Shown: in pieces, positions 35,870 through 45,002 of the stretch
Layout of the letters: every line of letters begins with the position of its first letter
How positions within the stretch are numbered: the first letter of the stretch is position 1
Assembly (NCBI RefSeq): GCF_900141835.1
Contig: NZ_FQZD01000009.1
Span: 62,001-126,000 of the forward strand
Direction: 5' to 3'
Length of the DNA: 64,000 nt
From: Propionispora hippei DSM 15287
GTDB lineage: Bacteria > Bacillota > Negativicutes > Propionisporales > Propionisporaceae
Translations under genes and position numbers: made by a program
Notes under the pieces: generated by a model
The model's input: only the letters and a program-made list of their open reading frames with translations
Databases searched by the model: none
Told to the model about the DNA's origin: nothing

Positions 35870-37213
35870 CTACAGCTTGTTTATCGCTTCGCTGACCGTT
35901 ATCTGCAAGTTTACCGGCAACGCAGCAACCAACAAGTCCATAATCTCGCGCAGCCGCTCCGGGGTCTTAGCCTCGAACCGCAGGGTAAATAAAGGTTCGG
36001 TAACCGAGGCCCGGATCATACCCCAGCCGTCGGCAAATTCCACCCGTACGCCGTCAATCAGGTTGGGTTGGTATGCCGCCAGCCGTTCGGCCACGCCAGC
36101 CAGAATCGCCGCCTTGTCCGTCCCGGTATAGCAAACCCGGATATCCGGCGTCAGACTATAGTTGGGAATAGCGTCAATCAACGCCGCCAGCGAACCATGT
36201 TCCGCCACGAATTCACAAACCTTTAGCCCGGCAAACATGCCGTCGTCATAGCCCATTTCGGAAAAGAAGAAATGGCCGCTGATCTCACCGGCAAACAGCG
36301 CCTTTTCCCGGAGAAACGCCGCTTTGCTGAACGTGTGGCCGGCACGGGCCATAACGGCTTTGCCGCCGGCTTTGGCTACCTCCTCCGGCACAACCATCGA
36401 GCATTTGGCGTCATAAATGATAGTACCCGGTTGCCGCTCCAGATAGTAACGGGCAATCAACACCATGATATCGTCATTATCCACAGCCCGTCCATTTTCA
36501 TCGACAAAAGCCACCCTGTCACCGTCGCCGTCAAAAGCCACGCCGATCTGAGCGCCGACCTCGCGGACCTTGGCGCCGAGAGCTGCCAGGTTTTCCGCCA
36601 GCGCCGGATTGGGAGACCGGTTGGGAAATTTCCCGTCAGGCTGGCAAAAAAGCTCCTCCACCTGATAACCTAGTGTGCGAAACAACCGGGGAACAATGTC
36701 GGCCGTAGCGCCGTTGCCGGCATCCAGCACAACCTTCATTCCGTTTTGCCGGGCCTTTCCGGCCGTATATTCTATGTACCGGCCAATAATGTCCGCCTTC
36801 GTCACAGAGCCTTCGCTCCGGATGACTGCGCCGTCATTAACCAGACGTTCAATTTCCCGGATATCCGCTTCCGTAACCGGCTGGGGCCCAAGCACCAGCT
36901 TAAAGCCGTTATAGGGAGCCGGATTATGCGACGCCGTGACCATCACCCCGCCAAAGGCGTCCATATTTTTTAACGCAAAATAGAAAACAGGCGTAGCTAC
37001 CGTGCCTATATCCATGACTTCGCAACCCGCAGCAGCCAGCTCCTCCACCATGATCGCCTGCAGCCGCGGCGTAGACAGCCGCACATCACCGCCGACCACA
37101 ACTCTTCGCCCGGTTAATTTAATTCCCACAGCCCTGGCAATCTTGCGTGCCACGGCTTCCGTAAGCTCAGTATCCGCAATGCCGCGAATATCGCATGCGT
37201 GAAATATGCTCAT
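35870..37213 (-). CDS. Phosphomannomutase/phosphoglucomutase
   Basis: A 447-residue alpha-D-phosphohexomutase that interconverts hexose-1- and -6-phosphates for surface sugar synthesis. The catalytic phosphoserine loop is VMVTASHNPAPYNGFK (about 95), the metal loop VAFDGDGDRVAFVDE (about 238), the sugar-binding loop AGEISGHFFF (about 320), and the phosphate-binding C-terminal domain contains RASVTEPLFTLRFEA. The ATG at 37213 after AAAGGAGCTTGT fits MSIFHACDIRG; a longer frame adds 14 residues without a ribosome site. Length is normal. Confidence 0.95.
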   Translation of the reverse strand: MSIFHACDIRGIADTELTEAVARKIARAVGIKLTGRRVVVGGDVRLSTPRLQAIMVEELAAAGCEVMDIGTVATPVFYFALKNMDAFGGVMVTASHNPAPYNGFKLVLGPQPVTEADIREIERLVNDGAVIRSEGSVTKADIIGRYIEYTAGKARQNGMKVVLDAGNGATADIVPRLFRTLGYQVEELFCQPDGKFPNRSPNPALAENLAALGAKVREVGAQIGVAFDGDGDRVAFVDENGRAVDNDDIMVLIARYYLERQPGTIIYDAKCSMVVPEEVAKAGGKAVMARAGHTFSKAAFLREKALFAGEISGHFFFSEMGYDDGMFAGLKVCEFVAEHGSLAALIDAIPNYSLTPDIRVCYTGTDKAAILAGVAERLAAYQPNLIDGVRVEFADGWGMIRASVTEPLFTLRFEAKTPERLREIMDLLVAALPVNLQITVSEAINKL

Positions 37214-37388
37214 ACAAGCTCCTTTCAAGTGTAGTGACAAGTCATTTAGCGACACCTGAGCTGGTTACTACACCAGAATCCTCTCCACGATTATTGTAGC
37301 ACGAGCCCCGGGCTAAATACAAGCAACCTCCCTCACCCCCATTTTCCGGAACTATTTTGCCCGGTCGCGCATATCATATATAGTACGA

Positions 37389-37545
37389 AGGACCCACTGA
37401 TTTATTCGCGCTGCGTGTCCTGGCGGATTTTTTTAGTTTGGCTGTGTCAGTAAAACTTTGAAATAGCCTAACTATTCTTGCGGTTTTACTTTCTTCCGAC
37501 GAAAAACTTCACCAGTCCGACAGACTCATTACATCAGTGATTCCT
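37389..37545. repeat. Intergenic inverted-end element, copy A (about 157 bp)
   Basis: Begins AGGACCCACTGATTTATTCG and ends CATCAGTGATTCCT, so its ends are inverted copies. The interior can fold on itself (GTAAAAC / GTTTTAC). It matches copies at 45003, 47369 and 50705. The rest of 37214-37585 shows no gene. Confidence 0.75.
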
Positions 37546-37585
37546 CAAAAAAGAAAGCCCTAAATCATACCCAAGGAGGTACGCC

Positions 37586-37804
37586 ATGGCTTCTCCGGAA
37601 AAAATCATAAAATATGTACTGGGCGAGTTGAACCAGAATCTGGTTCTGCTAAAAAACATCGCCCAGGACCAAAATGTGGTCGTCGCCCAAAACAAGCAGA
37701 TTATCGACTTGCTTTCCCAAATTCTGTGTAAGCTGGATAACCGCAACGACGACACGGATGAACCGGACCTCGCTTTGCCGGAAGACACCGCTGACGAGCC
37801 ATAA
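37586..37804 (+). CDS. Small hypothetical protein
   Basis: A 72-residue protein with an excellent ribosome site (CCAAGGAGGTACGCC). Residues 1-50 are helical with leucine spacing (YVLGELNQNLVLLKNIAQDQNVVVAQNKQIIDLLSQILCKL), suggesting a coiled coil; the tail is acidic (DDTDEPDLALPEDTADEP). No family recognised. It lies alone, just downstream of repeat copy A and convergent with the peptidase gene. Confidence 0.7.
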   Translation: MASPEKIIKYVLGELNQNLVLLKNIAQDQNVVVAQNKQIIDLLSQILCKLDNRNDDTDEPDLALPEDTADEP

Positions 37805-37827
37805 CCCGGAGTTTATACTTCTCTGGG

Positions 37828-38715
37828 TTATTTCACATCCCAGGTATCCTGCTGCATATGGCTCTTAGCCCAGTCCGGCCATTCCCGGTTAAACTGGTCA
37901 TAGTCCATCCCCAGCACCGTTTCAATTGCCGTTTTGACGGGAACACCCTGCTGCAGGCGGCTAATAATACCGTTGAGCTTATCCTGGCCATGCACTTCAG
38001 CAATATAGCGAATCGCCGCCAGTGATTCACGATAGGCCAGCGCCTGATTAGGCAAATCGTCAAAACCGCCTTCCAGTTCCGCCATCGAGTACAGATTGCC
38101 GGTCAGTTTGTTCTTGGCAGTCACCCACTCATACCGGTTTACCCGGTATTCCACGTACTGGGCCAGGCCTTCCGTAAACCAGCGTGGATAATTGCCATTG
38201 GTCATATAGTCAAAGACCAGATGGGTATATTCATGGACCATCGGACCGGTCCGGATAAACTGTTCCTTCTGGTCGCCATCCTGCTGCAGCCAGGCCTGCG
38301 GCGATAAAAGCTGAATAGCGCCGCCCCAGTACACGCCCATGGCGCTCTGGTCGCCGGACCAGCCAAAGGCTTTACGCAGCTCTGTTTTGTCCGGATAAAT
38401 AACGATCAGCGTCTTTCCTGCCGGCTGGTAACCCATTATTTGGGTAACCGGCCGGTAGGCCGCTTCGGCGGCTTCGCCTACCAAAGTCAGCGATGCCTGA
38501 TCGGCCGGAGTATATTTAATCACAAAATGTTCTGTTTCAAATCGCTCCATGTTACGGGTCTCAAACTGTATTTTGGCTTGTGCCGCCTGTCTTGCCAGCG
38601 GATACAGCCAAGCTTGCAGCCTTACCGGCCCATGAAGTAACAGTAAAAACAGTAAAGCCACACCGATAACACCAGCCAGCAAGGTTACTTCCTGCTGGTT
38701 TCCTGCTATGCGCAT
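37828..38715 (-). CDS. Peptidase MA-like gluzincin, membrane-anchored
   Basis: A 295-residue zinc peptidase. An N-terminal membrane segment (VTLLAGVIGVALLFLLLLHG, about 10-29) anchors it outside the membrane. The zinc motif is VHEYTHLVFDYM (HExxH, about 190) with the third ligand in PRWFTEGLAQYVEY, about 20 residues later, the gluzincin arrangement. The ATG at 38715 follows AAAGGAGGTGCCGTT and excludes a longer frame. Substrate unknown. It is convergent with the small gene at 37586. Confidence 0.9.
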   Translation of the reverse strand: MRIAGNQQEVTLLAGVIGVALLFLLLLHGPVRLQAWLYPLARQAAQAKIQFETRNMERFETEHFVIKYTPADQASLTLVGEAAEAAYRPVTQIMGYQPAGKTLIVIYPDKTELRKAFGWSGDQSAMGVYWGGAIQLLSPQAWLQQDGDQKEQFIRTGPMVHEYTHLVFDYMTNGNYPRWFTEGLAQYVEYRVNRYEWVTAKNKLTGNLYSMAELEGGFDDLPNQALAYRESLAAIRYIAEVHGQDKLNGIISRLQQGVPVKTAIETVLGMDYDQFNREWPDWAKSHMQQDTWDVK

Positions 38716-38842
38716 AACGGCACCTCCTTTTAATTTACATAACAACTAGCAAATATCCATTATAGCCATTTAGAAAGGACTTTGCCACCAGTAAATTATG
38801 TAAACAGTCAGGCAGTCATCTGCGCTACTGCGTTACAGGCAA

Positions 38843-38875
38843 AAAAAATAAACCCGGGAAGTCCGGGTTTATAAA
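38843..38875 (-). terminator. Intrinsic terminator of the Fur-family gene
   Basis: AAACCCGGACTTCCCGGGTTT followed on the minus strand by ATTTTTTTTG, three bases beyond the stop codon. Confidence 0.85.
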
Positions 38876-38876
38876 A

Positions 38877-39305
38877 TTAATTTTGATGCTTCTTTTGTTT
38901 CTGACAAACCGGGCAATAGCCAAAGAAATAAAATTGCTGCCCGGTTATTTTATAGGAAGTTGTCTCGTCAATGGATTTCACGAACTCCTGGGAATCGACC
39001 TCCTCCAGATCATCCACCCGGCCGCAGCCCAGACATCGGATATGCGGATGAGTATCCACGATGGCATCGTAGCGGAAGCTGTCCTCGCCGACATTCAGGC
39101 GCTGCACCAAACCAAGCTCCTGCAAAATCTCAATTGTCTTATACACGGTTGCCAGACTCATCGTAGGATATACGGGCTGCAAATCATTGAAAATCATTTC
39201 GGCACTGGGGTGTGACCTGGTATTGACCAGCACTTTGTAAATGGCCAGTCGCTGGGGAGTAACTTTAAACCCTCTGTTCCTGAGTAACGTTGTAATTGAA
39301 TCCAT
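38877..39305 (-). CDS. Fur family metal/peroxide regulator, PerR-like
   Basis: A 142-residue repressor. The winged helix (about 8-80) contains KVTPQRLAIYKVLVNTRSHPSAEMIFNDLQPVYPTMSLATVYKTI; the regulatory metal segment is DTHPHIRCLGCGRVDDLEE, and the structural Cys4 zinc site is CLGC plus CPVC. The size and dimerisation domain match PerR rather than Fur or Zur, but the choice is not certain. Its own promoter region carries a Fur/Per-type box, suggesting autoregulation. The ribosome site is GGTGA. Confidence 0.9.
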   Translation of the reverse strand: MDSITTLLRNRGFKVTPQRLAIYKVLVNTRSHPSAEMIFNDLQPVYPTMSLATVYKTIEILQELGLVQRLNVGEDSFRYDAIVDTHPHIRCLGCGRVDDLEEVDSQEFVKSIDETTSYKITGQQFYFFGYCPVCQKQKKHQN

Positions 39306-39326
39306 ACATTCACCAACTTAATTTTT

Positions 39327-39350
39327 TATAGATAATAATTATTGTTTAGT
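39327..39350. promoter_or_regulatory. Fur/PerR-type operator box
   Basis: ATAGATAATAATTATTGTTTAG contains GATAATA-A-TTATTGT, close to the 7-1-7 dyad TTATAAT-n-ATTATAA used by PerR and Fur. It lies between the -10 box and the start of the regulator gene at 38877-39305. Confidence 0.7.
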
Positions 39351-39357
39351 TATATTT

Positions 39358-39387
39358 ATTTTACATTAGCTTGATTTTTCTTGTCAA
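39358..39387 (-). promoter_or_regulatory. Sigma-A promoter of the Fur-family gene
   Basis: On the minus strand TTGACA (39387-39382), 18-bp spacer, TAAAAT (39363-39358). Confidence 0.7.
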
Positions 39388-39428
39388 GAAAAACATTTAC
39401 AAAAACTTTACAAACTCTTGACAAGCCC

Positions 39429-39457
39429 TTGCAACCGGGCAGCCAGACAGGTACAAT
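39429..39457 (+). promoter_or_regulatory. Sigma-A promoter of the lipid kinase gene
   Basis: TTGCAA at 39429-39434, 17-bp spacer, TACAAT at 39452-39457, reading towards the gene at 39558. Confidence 0.6.
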
Positions 39458-39557
39458 CAATACGTAGCCGTTCAGTCGAACAAAACGCTATCTTTTTCTT
39501 CCTGTAAATGGTAAGATTAAGGATATGCAAATTTTTCGATTCTACCAGGAGGTTGCT

Positions 39558-40442
39558 GTGAAGCGTTTTTTACTAATTTACAATCCACTTTCCGGCAATG
39601 CTTATTTTAAAAATGAGCTGGATGCCGCCATACGTCTGTTTCAACGCCAGCAGTGCCTGCTAATCCCGGCCCGCACCGAAAGCAAGGAGGATACGCCGCG
39701 CTTTGTCCGGCTTGCCGAAGAACTACACGCTGACGGAATTATCGCCGCCGGCGGCGACGGCACCCTGCATGAGGTTATCAATGCCATGCTGGAGGCCGAA
39801 ACAGCTCTGCCGCTTGGGATTATTCCCTGTGGCACCAGCAACGACTTTGCTACCTTCTTAAAAATATCCCGCGACATTGAGCAATGCGTCCAGATTATCT
39901 GTCAGGGCCATTGGCAAACCATTGATGTCGGCCTGATCAACAATAAATACTTTATCAACGTTGCCTCTGCCGGGCTACTGGCTTCGGTAGTCCACAACAC
40001 CGATACGGCCTTAAAGAACACCTTGGGCAAAGTAGCCTATTACCTGAAAACCCTGGAAACCATCCCTTATTTCCGCTCTCTGCCAATTGAAATCAATGCT
40101 GACGGCATGGTAATTAAAGATGACATTCTGCTCTTTCTGGTTATGAACAGCGGCGCCGCCGGCGGCTTTCCCAATCTGGCTCCGAAGGCCAGACTGGATG
40201 ACGGCAAACTGGACCTGTTGATTGTAACCCGCTGTAATGTCACCGAGTTTATGCGCCTGTTAATCAACCTGGCCACCGGCAACCATACCAATCACAAAAA
40301 CATCACCTACCTGCAGGCCCGGAATATCACCATCACCTGCGACGAAATGCTGGAAAGCGATCTGGACGGCGAGCGGGGCCCCTACCTGCCGCTGACGCTT
40401 TCGGTTATTCCCAACCGGGTGAAAGTGTTTATGCCGCTATAG
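39558..40442 (+). CDS. YegS/BmrU-type diacylglycerol/lipid kinase
   Basis: A 294-residue cytoplasmic kinase that phosphorylates diacylglycerol or related lipids. The N-terminal domain opens KRFLLIYNPLSGNA, the nucleotide loop is IIAAGGDGTLHEVINAM (about 58-72), and LGIIPCGTSNDFATFL follows; the C-terminal beta domain carries SAGLLASV and ESDLDGERGPYLPL. The GTG at 39558 is set by CAGGAGG five bases upstream; the upstream part of the frame (MQIFRFYQEVA) is not family-like. A strong bidirectional terminator follows. Confidence 0.93.
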   Translation: MKRFLLIYNPLSGNAYFKNELDAAIRLFQRQQCLLIPARTESKEDTPRFVRLAEELHADGIIAAGGDGTLHEVINAMLEAETALPLGIIPCGTSNDFATFLKISRDIEQCVQIICQGHWQTIDVGLINNKYFINVASAGLLASVVHNTDTALKNTLGKVAYYLKTLETIPYFRSLPIEINADGMVIKDDILLFLVMNSGAAGGFPNLAPKARLDDGKLDLLIVTRCNVTEFMRLLINLATGNHTNHKNITYLQARNITITCDEMLESDLDGERGPYLPLTLSVIPNRVKVFMPL

Positions 40443-40477
40443 ATCATCTTGCATAGATAACTGTTTCCTAATAAAAT

Positions 40478-40517
40478 AAAAAGGAATCCCGTGAAAATTT
40501 CACGGGATTCCTTTTTA
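40478..40517. terminator. Bidirectional terminator
   Basis: AAAAAGGAATCCCGTGAAA and its exact inverse TTTCACGGGATTCCTTTTT with a two-base loop, between the convergent lipid kinase and coat protein genes. Confidence 0.92.
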
Positions 40518-40526
40518 TAGGAAGTG

Positions 40527-40847
40527 TTAGCCGTTTTGGCTGCTAAACTTGCTGGCTGCCTGGGAAATATCCTGGGCATTGGCGTTTTTCACGTCGTAAT
40601 AGCCTTTTTGCTGCATTACATCAAACAGTTGTTTTTGCTGGCTATATAAATCCCCCAAAACAGTCATATAGTCCCGGCGCAGTTGATCGCTGCAGGCCTC
40701 CAGGATATAGGTGTTCAGGGATTCGGCCGTGTGTTTTGTTTCATTCAGGCATACCTGCAGAATATCACGGTCGGTATACTGCATCCCCTGTCCGTTGATG
40801 ACCATTTGATTGGACTGACTTCCGCCTTTTTGCTGACCTTGTGCCAC
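40527..40847 (-). CDS. CotF-like spore coat protein
   Basis: A 106-residue protein with a ferritin-like Coat F domain: YTDRDILQVCLNETKHTAESLNTYILEACSDQLRRDYMTVLGDLYSQQKQLFDVMQQKGYYDVKNA. The N-terminus is glutamine- and glycine-rich (MAQGQQKGGSQSNQ), as in related coat proteins. The start is GTG after AAGAGGTGAAGACAC. It follows the related small gene at 40869 by about 20 bp, so the two form an operon, expected to be made in the mother cell. Confidence 0.88.
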   Translation of the reverse strand: MAQGQQKGGSQSNQMVINGQGMQYTDRDILQVCLNETKHTAESLNTYILEACSDQLRRDYMTVLGDLYSQQKQLFDVMQQKGYYDVKNANAQDISQAASKFSSQNG

Positions 40848-40868
40848 GTGTCTTCACCTCTTCACAAT

Positions 40869-41066
40869 TTATTGCAGCGTTTGTCCTGCGTTCAGATGCT
40901 TGCTGATGGTTTGAAAATGCTGCTGATTTTTTTGGGCCATCTGCTGAAATAACTGCTTCACCTGATTATCCTGTACGTTGGTGGCGAAATAGTTCAACAT
41001 TTTCACACTAGTTTGCTCCATGCCCAGAAAATCCTCAATCTGCATTAGCTCCTTTTGTGATAACAC
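40869..41066 (-). CDS. Small helical protein paired with the coat protein
   Basis: A 65-residue protein (MLSQKELMQIEDFLGMEQTSVKMLNYFATNVQDNQVKQLFQQMAQKNQQHFQTISKHL) made of two amphipathic helices with the ExxxxxxxxH spacing of ferritin-like coat proteins. It is a short relative of CotF-type proteins and lies directly upstream of one. GGGAGGGATCA sets the GTG start at 41066; a longer frame begins 12 codons earlier. Confidence 0.75.
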   Translation of the reverse strand: MLSQKELMQIEDFLGMEQTSVKMLNYFATNVQDNQVKQLFQQMAQKNQQHFQTISKHLNAGQTLQ

Positions 41067-41187
41067 TCTGATCCCTCCCTTCCGGCAGCCCCGGTGCCTC
41101 ACTGCGGACTGCTATTTTAGAGCGCCTGCGCTCATCCATAGCATTACCCGGCACAGTCAGAATATACAGGGTCGGTCAGGAAAGGGT

Positions 41188-43554
41188 TCACGCATTCTTT
41201 TGCCAGACAACCACCCGGTTGCGACCGCTTTGCTTTGCTTCATACAGTGCCTGATCAGCCGTTTCCAGCAAGCGGGTAGCCGTCATCTTGAACAGCATAT
41301 CGTCGGACACCGTTGCCAAGCCCAGGCTTACGGTAATCTTGATGCAGTTTTCCTCCACCTGAAAAGATTCTGCCGCGATCTGCAGACGGAAATGCTCCGC
41401 CAGTTCCCAGGCCTGCGCCTCGGCTGTCTCCGGCAGGATGACGGCAAACTCCTCGCCGCCGTAACGGGCCGGGAAGTCGGTATTACGGAACAGGGATTTT
41501 ATTTTTGTGCCCAGTTGTTGTAAAATAGCGTCTCCCGCCAAATGCCCCCAGGTATCATTGACTTTCTTAAAAAAGTCAATATCCAGCATGACCAGGGTAA
41601 TCGGTCGACGATACACCACAGCCCGGTTAAACTCCTTTGTCAGACAACTGTCAAACTGTCGCCGGTTGGGCAGCCTAGTCAGAGCATCGGTCAGAGCCAT
41701 TTCCCGGATGTTGTCATATAGATAGGCCCGCTCCAGCCCCACTGCCGTTTGGCGGGCAATGGTGCTCAAAATAATTTCCAGACCGGAGGGAATCTCGATT
41801 TTCGGATCCTGCCAGCTAAACACCAACAGGCCCTGCAGAATGCCGCCCGATATTAACGGCATAATGTGCAGCCGTCGCTGATTGAGAATGGACATGGTAA
41901 CAAGGCTTTCCTCCAGATCACCCCAGGGCCAGCTTGTTTTATTATCAGAAAACACCTTGCCCAGGTTTTTAATCTCGCCGTCGGTGAAATTCTCACTAAA
42001 CACTTTTTCCGTATGCAAACCGTCATCCCGGTGATGCATGATAAAGGCAACCGCCCCGTCGGCCTGAAACAGACTTTGCAGCTTCATTGTCACCTGACAC
42101 AATAGATCGCTTGGTGACAACTGCACGGCAATCTCTTTGACAATATCGTAGAGCACCCTAAGATCATTCAGGCTCTGCACGGTATGGGCAAAAAACCGGG
42201 CGTTCTTGATCGCTTCGCCGGCCTGATGGGAAAACACCGTCAAAAGAGCGGCATCGCTGTCGGTAAAATTACCGAACCGCCGGGAGAAAAGTCCGATCGC
42301 ACCGATGATATCTCCATTATGCCGGATAGGCGCCCCCACCATGGAATGAAGTCCGGCCGCATCCAGCGTATGGGCGACCTTCTTGGGCGCTTGGGCAAAG
42401 CTGTCAATGACGATAGCCTGCCTGCTGGCAAATACCTCTCCCAGCAGGCTTTGATCCGGCAATAACTCGGCCGGTGGTTTAAAACTGCTGATATAGGCAA
42501 CCAGCTTCAATCTGGCCGGTTCACCCTCGGCCAATGCCAGATAAGCATGATCACATTTAAATACAGCCGCCGCCGAACGGATAACCTGTTCCAGCATCTC
42601 CTCCAGATTGTTCTTGGAAGCCACCATTGCACCGAGCTGAACTAACGTTTCTTTAAGCAGCTGATGGTTGTTCTGTGCCTCTTTGTACAGCTTGGCATTG
42701 CGTACCGACAAGTTGCGCAGTGATCTGGCCAGCCGGGAAATCCGGATATAGGGGTGGAGCACCGAAGTTCCGAACAGCGCTTTCAGGACAAAACAATAGG
42801 CGCCCAGCCGATACAGACTGCCCATAAGTTCATAGCTGTCGTGACCGCCTGTGCCAAAACCCATGACAGCGATCTCGCCAGCCAGACTGCAAACGAGAGC
42901 GGTGCGCAACTGGCAGACATGCTGTTCACCGGGACTGCGCCGGGCAAACCGGTACAAAGCGGCAATATGCAAGCCAACGATCACACTCTCTACTCCTACA
43001 AGAAAAGCACCATCAGGCTGGCCATGGCGGTACATGGTTGGCAGGTAATTGGAAAATCCGAGAATAACCAGCATCACCCCGGCCGCTACACCGATTCCCG
43101 AACAGGTGAAATGCAGGCGGTCAGATAGTCTATAACGGCCGCGGCGGGGAGTGAAAGCGGCAAAAAAAAGCCCGGCTGCCGCAAAAAACCTGCTTGCCAG
43201 GGCAAAAGCCGCAGTCTGGTTTTCACGGTTAATGAGAAAACTGTCAGCAATTCCATTACAGGCCAGAATATGGGCCCATTCAAACAAGCCAACGGCAAGA
43301 AAGGATATCCCGATGACCAAATCCCGTCCGTTATGGGTTTGCGGCCAGCTATACCAAACAATCAAGAACACGGAAATGCCAATAATGATGCTGGAAAACT
43401 CGAATATAGTATGCATAAACAAGTAGGTCTCCACCGGAAAAACGAAATAAAATAGCCCCGGCCGCCAGGATATCAATCCCAGAATTCCGAACAGGACAAA
43501 CCCGACTGCCAGCAAACTTAACTTGATTTTTGCTTTGTCTAGCAATGGGGACAT
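41188..43554 (-). CDS. Diguanylate cyclase with MASE3-like membrane sensor and two GAF domains
   Basis: A 788-residue enzyme that makes c-di-GMP from two GTP. Seven or eight membrane segments at about 10-285 resemble the MASE3 sensor (FEFSSIIIGISVFLIVWYSW; LFEWAHILACNG). Two GAF domains follow (about 320-465, including LLGEVFASRQAIVIDSF; and about 480-620). The GGDEF domain (about 625-788) has LTRLPNRRQFDSCL, DIDFFKKVNDTWGHLAGD, the signature GGEEF and an intact inhibitory site RNTD five residues before it. GGGGAGGGAATGGA precedes the ATG. It is divergent from an HD-GYP protein. Confidence 0.93.
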   Translation of the reverse strand: MSPLLDKAKIKLSLLAVGFVLFGILGLISWRPGLFYFVFPVETYLFMHTIFEFSSIIIGISVFLIVWYSWPQTHNGRDLVIGISFLAVGLFEWAHILACNGIADSFLINRENQTAAFALASRFFAAAGLFFAAFTPRRGRYRLSDRLHFTCSGIGVAAGVMLVILGFSNYLPTMYRHGQPDGAFLVGVESVIVGLHIAALYRFARRSPGEQHVCQLRTALVCSLAGEIAVMGFGTGGHDSYELMGSLYRLGAYCFVLKALFGTSVLHPYIRISRLARSLRNLSVRNAKLYKEAQNNHQLLKETLVQLGAMVASKNNLEEMLEQVIRSAAAVFKCDHAYLALAEGEPARLKLVAYISSFKPPAELLPDQSLLGEVFASRQAIVIDSFAQAPKKVAHTLDAAGLHSMVGAPIRHNGDIIGAIGLFSRRFGNFTDSDAALLTVFSHQAGEAIKNARFFAHTVQSLNDLRVLYDIVKEIAVQLSPSDLLCQVTMKLQSLFQADGAVAFIMHHRDDGLHTEKVFSENFTDGEIKNLGKVFSDNKTSWPWGDLEESLVTMSILNQRRLHIMPLISGGILQGLLVFSWQDPKIEIPSGLEIILSTIARQTAVGLERAYLYDNIREMALTDALTRLPNRRQFDSCLTKEFNRAVVYRRPITLVMLDIDFFKKVNDTWGHLAGDAILQQLGTKIKSLFRNTDFPARYGGEEFAVILPETAEAQAWELAEHFRLQIAAESFQVEENCIKITVSLGLATVSDDMLFKMTATRLLETADQALYEAKQSGRNRVVVWQKNA

Positions 43555-43759
43555 TCCATTCCCTCCCCTGCAACTCCCTTTTTTTACATAATATGAAAGT
43601 AAACCTGCGATGGTTCGTCAGAATACATCTTGCAAGTTGCAAAAAGTGACATAAGATAAGACTTAAGTCCTAGCACTCCGGGACCTAGGGGCATTCTCTT
43701 TGACAAATATTATTGTATAATAGGTGTACACGGATAATACCTTTTTAGAGGTGATCAAA

Positions 43760-44788
43760 ATGCGTGTGGAAAACGCGAAAGCCGGTATGGTGCTTGCCAA
43801 AGATCTTACTGATACAGCCGGCAAACTATTACTGGAAAAAGGAATTACCTTAACCGAGGCATATATTCATCGTCTAAAGCAGCTTGGTATTCCACATGTG
43901 TATGTTAGCGATCCCTATGCCGATTCCCTGCGGCCGCCCGATGTCATCACGACCGCCCTGCGAACCGAACTGTTCCATTGCTTTACATATATTTTCAAAG
44001 CCACCACCGAGGAGTTTCTGCAGTCGGAGCAGCGCAGCGTCTTGCTTCGCCGGCTGGCAACGGCAACCGATACCACCATTACCCATTTGGAACAGCACAT
44101 GCCGCAAATCATGAACTGCCAAATCCGCCAGCCTTCGCCGGATGACAGCAACCATGCTATTAATGTTTGCCTGCTGTCTGTTATTACCGGGCTGTATCTC
44201 AAGATGCCGCGCCCGATTTTGCGGGACCTGGCGCTGGGGGCGCTTCTGCACGACACCGGTAAGAACATCATCCCCCTGGCCTCTGACGGCAACTTGTCGG
44301 CCGGGGATCTTCATACCGCCCTGGGCCATCAATTTCTGCTAAAGACAGGCGTCGGTAAGACCGTCGCCGGCATCGCGGCCCAGCATCATGAGCACTACGA
44401 CGGCACCGGCGTACCGAATGGCTTGTCCGGACAAGCCATTCATCCGCTGGCCCGTCTGGTGGCAATTGCCAATCGCTATGACCGGGATGTTGCCCAGGCC
44501 ATGCTGGACGGAACCCCGCTGCATGAAATATCGGAGCGGATGATGTCCGCCGGTAATACTTTATATGATTTGAACTTGCTGAAGGCTTTTTTCCATACTG
44601 TAGTGGTTTATCCTGTTGGCTCCCTGGTCCGTCTCAATACCGGACAAACCGGCTATGTGATCAACAACCGGATGCATTTCCCGTTACGTCCCACCATTCG
44701 CCTTGTTATCAATCAGGGACAGACCGCGATGGACATCAATCTGGTCTACCGGCCCACGCTGACCATTACCGAGTTAATTGAAGCCTAA
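43760..44788 (+). CDS. HD-GYP domain protein with altered metal-site residues
   Basis: A 342-residue protein of the c-di-GMP phosphodiesterase family, without a sensor domain but with the N-terminal region common in these proteins (ENAKAGMVLAKDLTDTAGKLLLEKGITLTEAYIHRLKQLGI). The HD motif LLHDTGK and HHEHYDGTGVP are present, but the usual GYP reads GVP, and the later ADxYDAM segment reads ANRYDRD, replacing a metal-ligand aspartate by asparagine; the SxRxYR segment is missing. It may be weak, inactive or a c-di-GMP sensor. AGAGGTGATC sets the ATG at 43760. It is divergent from the diguanylate cyclase. Confidence 0.88.
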   Translation: MRVENAKAGMVLAKDLTDTAGKLLLEKGITLTEAYIHRLKQLGIPHVYVSDPYADSLRPPDVITTALRTELFHCFTYIFKATTEEFLQSEQRSVLLRRLATATDTTITHLEQHMPQIMNCQIRQPSPDDSNHAINVCLLSVITGLYLKMPRPILRDLALGALLHDTGKNIIPLASDGNLSAGDLHTALGHQFLLKTGVGKTVAGIAAQHHEHYDGTGVPNGLSGQAIHPLARLVAIANRYDRDVAQAMLDGTPLHEISERMMSAGNTLYDLNLLKAFFHTVVVYPVGSLVRLNTGQTGYVINNRMHFPLRPTIRLVINQGQTAMDINLVYRPTLTITELIEA

Positions 44789-45002
44789 CAGGCTCCCGCC
44801 AGCCAGCGATCCCATCGCCAGACTAAGGGAGCCTGTTTTTTCACCTTTTCCGTCCCTCTTTATTGACATTTCTTAGATATGCCCCGTTCCTCCACCCAGG
44901 GGAACGAAAAACCCTTGCGAGCTTTTCCTATGTTTTAAGTGGCACAAGGCACCAGACCGGCTATATTCCATAAAGAATATGGTATAATAATGGAAGAATT
45001 TT

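Noticed and set aside
43700-43721. TTGACA and TATAAT ahead of the HD-GYP gene at 43760
   Set aside because: The spacer is only 10 bp, so the two hexamers cannot act together as one sigma-A promoter.
44879-44930. Similar phrases AACCCTTGCGAGCTT (44.9 kb) and AACCTTACGAGCTT (55.98 kb)
   Set aside because: The match is short and the flanks differ; not enough to call a repeat family or regulatory RNA.
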